A stretch of 20,390 bases of DNA, taken from Pseudomonadota bacterium (lineage in GTDB: Bacteria > Myxococcota_A > Polyangia > GCA-2747355). The notes under the pieces were generated by a model, which made no database searches, was not told the origin of the DNA, and saw nothing but the letters and a program-made list of their open reading frames with translations. The stretch covers positions 1 to 20,390 of the forward strand of contig JADJDT010000007.1 of the NCBI GenBank assembly GCA_016702545.1, in the 5' to 3' direction. A program made the translations under genes and the position numbers. Shown here one piece after another: positions 19,797-20,390 of the stretch; within the stretch, counting starts at the first letter, position 1; every line of letters starts with the position of its first letter.

Positions 19797-20390
19797 CCGC
19801 GGTCGCACCCAAGGGGATCGAGCGGCGTCACGAGTCGCTGCACGTCACGGGGCTTCGCGCACTGCTCTACGCCTCGGCGCTCTACCTCTATCTGGGCGGC
19901 TTCGCGTCCGGCGCCGGCGTGTGGGCGGCGATCGTGCTCGGCGGCGTCGGCCTATGGTTGGCCCCGGTGGCCCATCGACACCGCCTGCGGCTGAGTGTGG
20001 CGGCGCTCGGTGCCGTGTCGCTGACGATCGTCGTCGCGCTGCTCGCCGAGCGGCTGCTGCAACGCGCCCCGCTGGCCGCGGCGCTCGGCATCGAGCGCGC
20101 GCTCGCGACCGCGGACGTACTGATCTTCGGCGTCGGCGGGCTCTGCACGCTCTTCCTGCTGCGGCTGCTGGCGATACGCGTGCGCGCCTGCTCCTTGCTC
20201 GAGGTCGCCTTCGTCGCCGGCTCGGCTGCCGCGGCGCTGGCCGCGCACCGCCACGGCATGATTCACCGGCCACGCTGGCTGTCCGACTGGGCCTGGAGCC
20301 GCGGCATCGATCCGACCAGCGCGCTGGTGGCGATCGGCGCGGTGACCACGCTGCTGGCCGCGTTGCTGTTTCTGCGCTCGCAGCGCCTGC
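19793..20390 (+). CDS. Multi-span membrane protein, probable transglutaminase-like partner of DUF58 (3' truncated)
   Basis: An open frame of 199 codons from TTG 19793 runs off the window without a break. TTG overlaps the DUF58 stop (TTGA), a coupling arrangement like ATGA, and no ATG or GTG lies nearby; GGAAG (19778-19782) could serve as a ribosome-binding site 10 nt upstream. It encodes MTAVAPKGIERRHESLHVTG, then hydrophobic segments LLYASALYLYLGG, VWAAIVLGGVGLWLAPV, LSVAALGAVSLTIVVALLAE, VLIFGVGGLCTLFLLRLLA, LLEVAFVAGSAAAALAA and LVAIGAVTTLLAALLFL. This is the multi-helix N-terminal region of TgpA/transglutaminase-like membrane proteins that follow DUF58 genes. The segment GMIHRPRWLSDWAWSRGIDP sits between the last two helices. 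The catalytic domain would be beyond the window, so the family call is from context. Confidence 0.7.
   Translation, partial: MTAVAPKGIERRHESLHVTGLRALLYASALYLYLGGFASGAGVWAAIVLGGVGLWLAPVAHRHRLRLSVAALGAVSLTIVVALLAERLLQRAPLAAALGIERALATADVLIFGVGGLCTLFLLRLLAIRVRACSLLEVAFVAGSAAAALAAHRHGMIHRPRWLSDWAWSRGIDPTSALVAIGAVTTLLAALLFLRSQRL

Overview
The window is very GC-rich bacterial DNA. Its gene content suggests a predatory or social deltaproteobacterium (Myxococcota-like): a membrane-anchored Ser/Thr kinase carrying HEAT/TPR repeats, PEGA and OmpA/thrombospondin-3 envelope proteins, cysteine-rich lipoproteins, an NtrC-type regulator and a tolQ-tolR-tolA-like-tolB cluster. The taxonomic placement is inference from this content only. 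A key property of the sequence is that most recognisable genes are broken by one- or two-base frame changes, often at short homopolymers. Even genes normally intact in a living cell (ssb, tolQ, tolR, tolB) are affected. I read this as uncorrected indel error in the assembly and annotate composite genes across the breaks.

Layout. 1-3132 (+): end of a large Ser/Thr kinase whose C-terminal part is HEAT repeats plus a TPR-like tail. 3135-4783 (+): secreted or anchored PEGA-repeat protein, two bases downstream. 4848-5059 (+): small DUF2892 membrane protein. 5250-6697 (+): outer-membrane protein with Ca-binding type-3 repeats and an OmpA peptidoglycan-binding domain. 6717-7821 (+): di-haem cytochrome c peroxidase/MauG lipoprotein. 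It converges on, and shares a CTAG stop with, tolB. 11142-7818 (-): tolQ, tolR, a TolA/TonB-like protein and tolB, the energised trans-envelope Tol machine; no pal follows tolB. 11552-13194 (+): two cysteine-rich lipoproteins of unknown function. 14792-13607 and 15560-14774 (-): GT4 and GT2 glycosyltransferases. 16116-15689 (-): ssb. 16309-17685 (+): sigma-54-dependent response regulator. 17830-18405 (+): secreted SRPBCC protein. 18507-19796 (+): DUF58 protein, whose stop overlaps the start of a multi-membrane-span protein that runs off the window and is probably the transglutaminase-like partner of DUF58.

The most unusual feature is a family of non-coding, hairpin-rich repeat elements in the two largest gene-free gaps (11143-11551 and 13195-13606). 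Copies 1 and 2 are in direct orientation, share a 52-nt identical core, and flank the lipoprotein pair. A diverged third copy lies inverted against copy 2. Copies 2 and 3 together form a 351-bp unit with long terminal inverted repeats that are themselves hairpins. Differences between copies include paired changes that preserve base pairing. This looks like a palindrome-associated, MITE/BIME-like element, or a structured RNA family, that I do not recognise.
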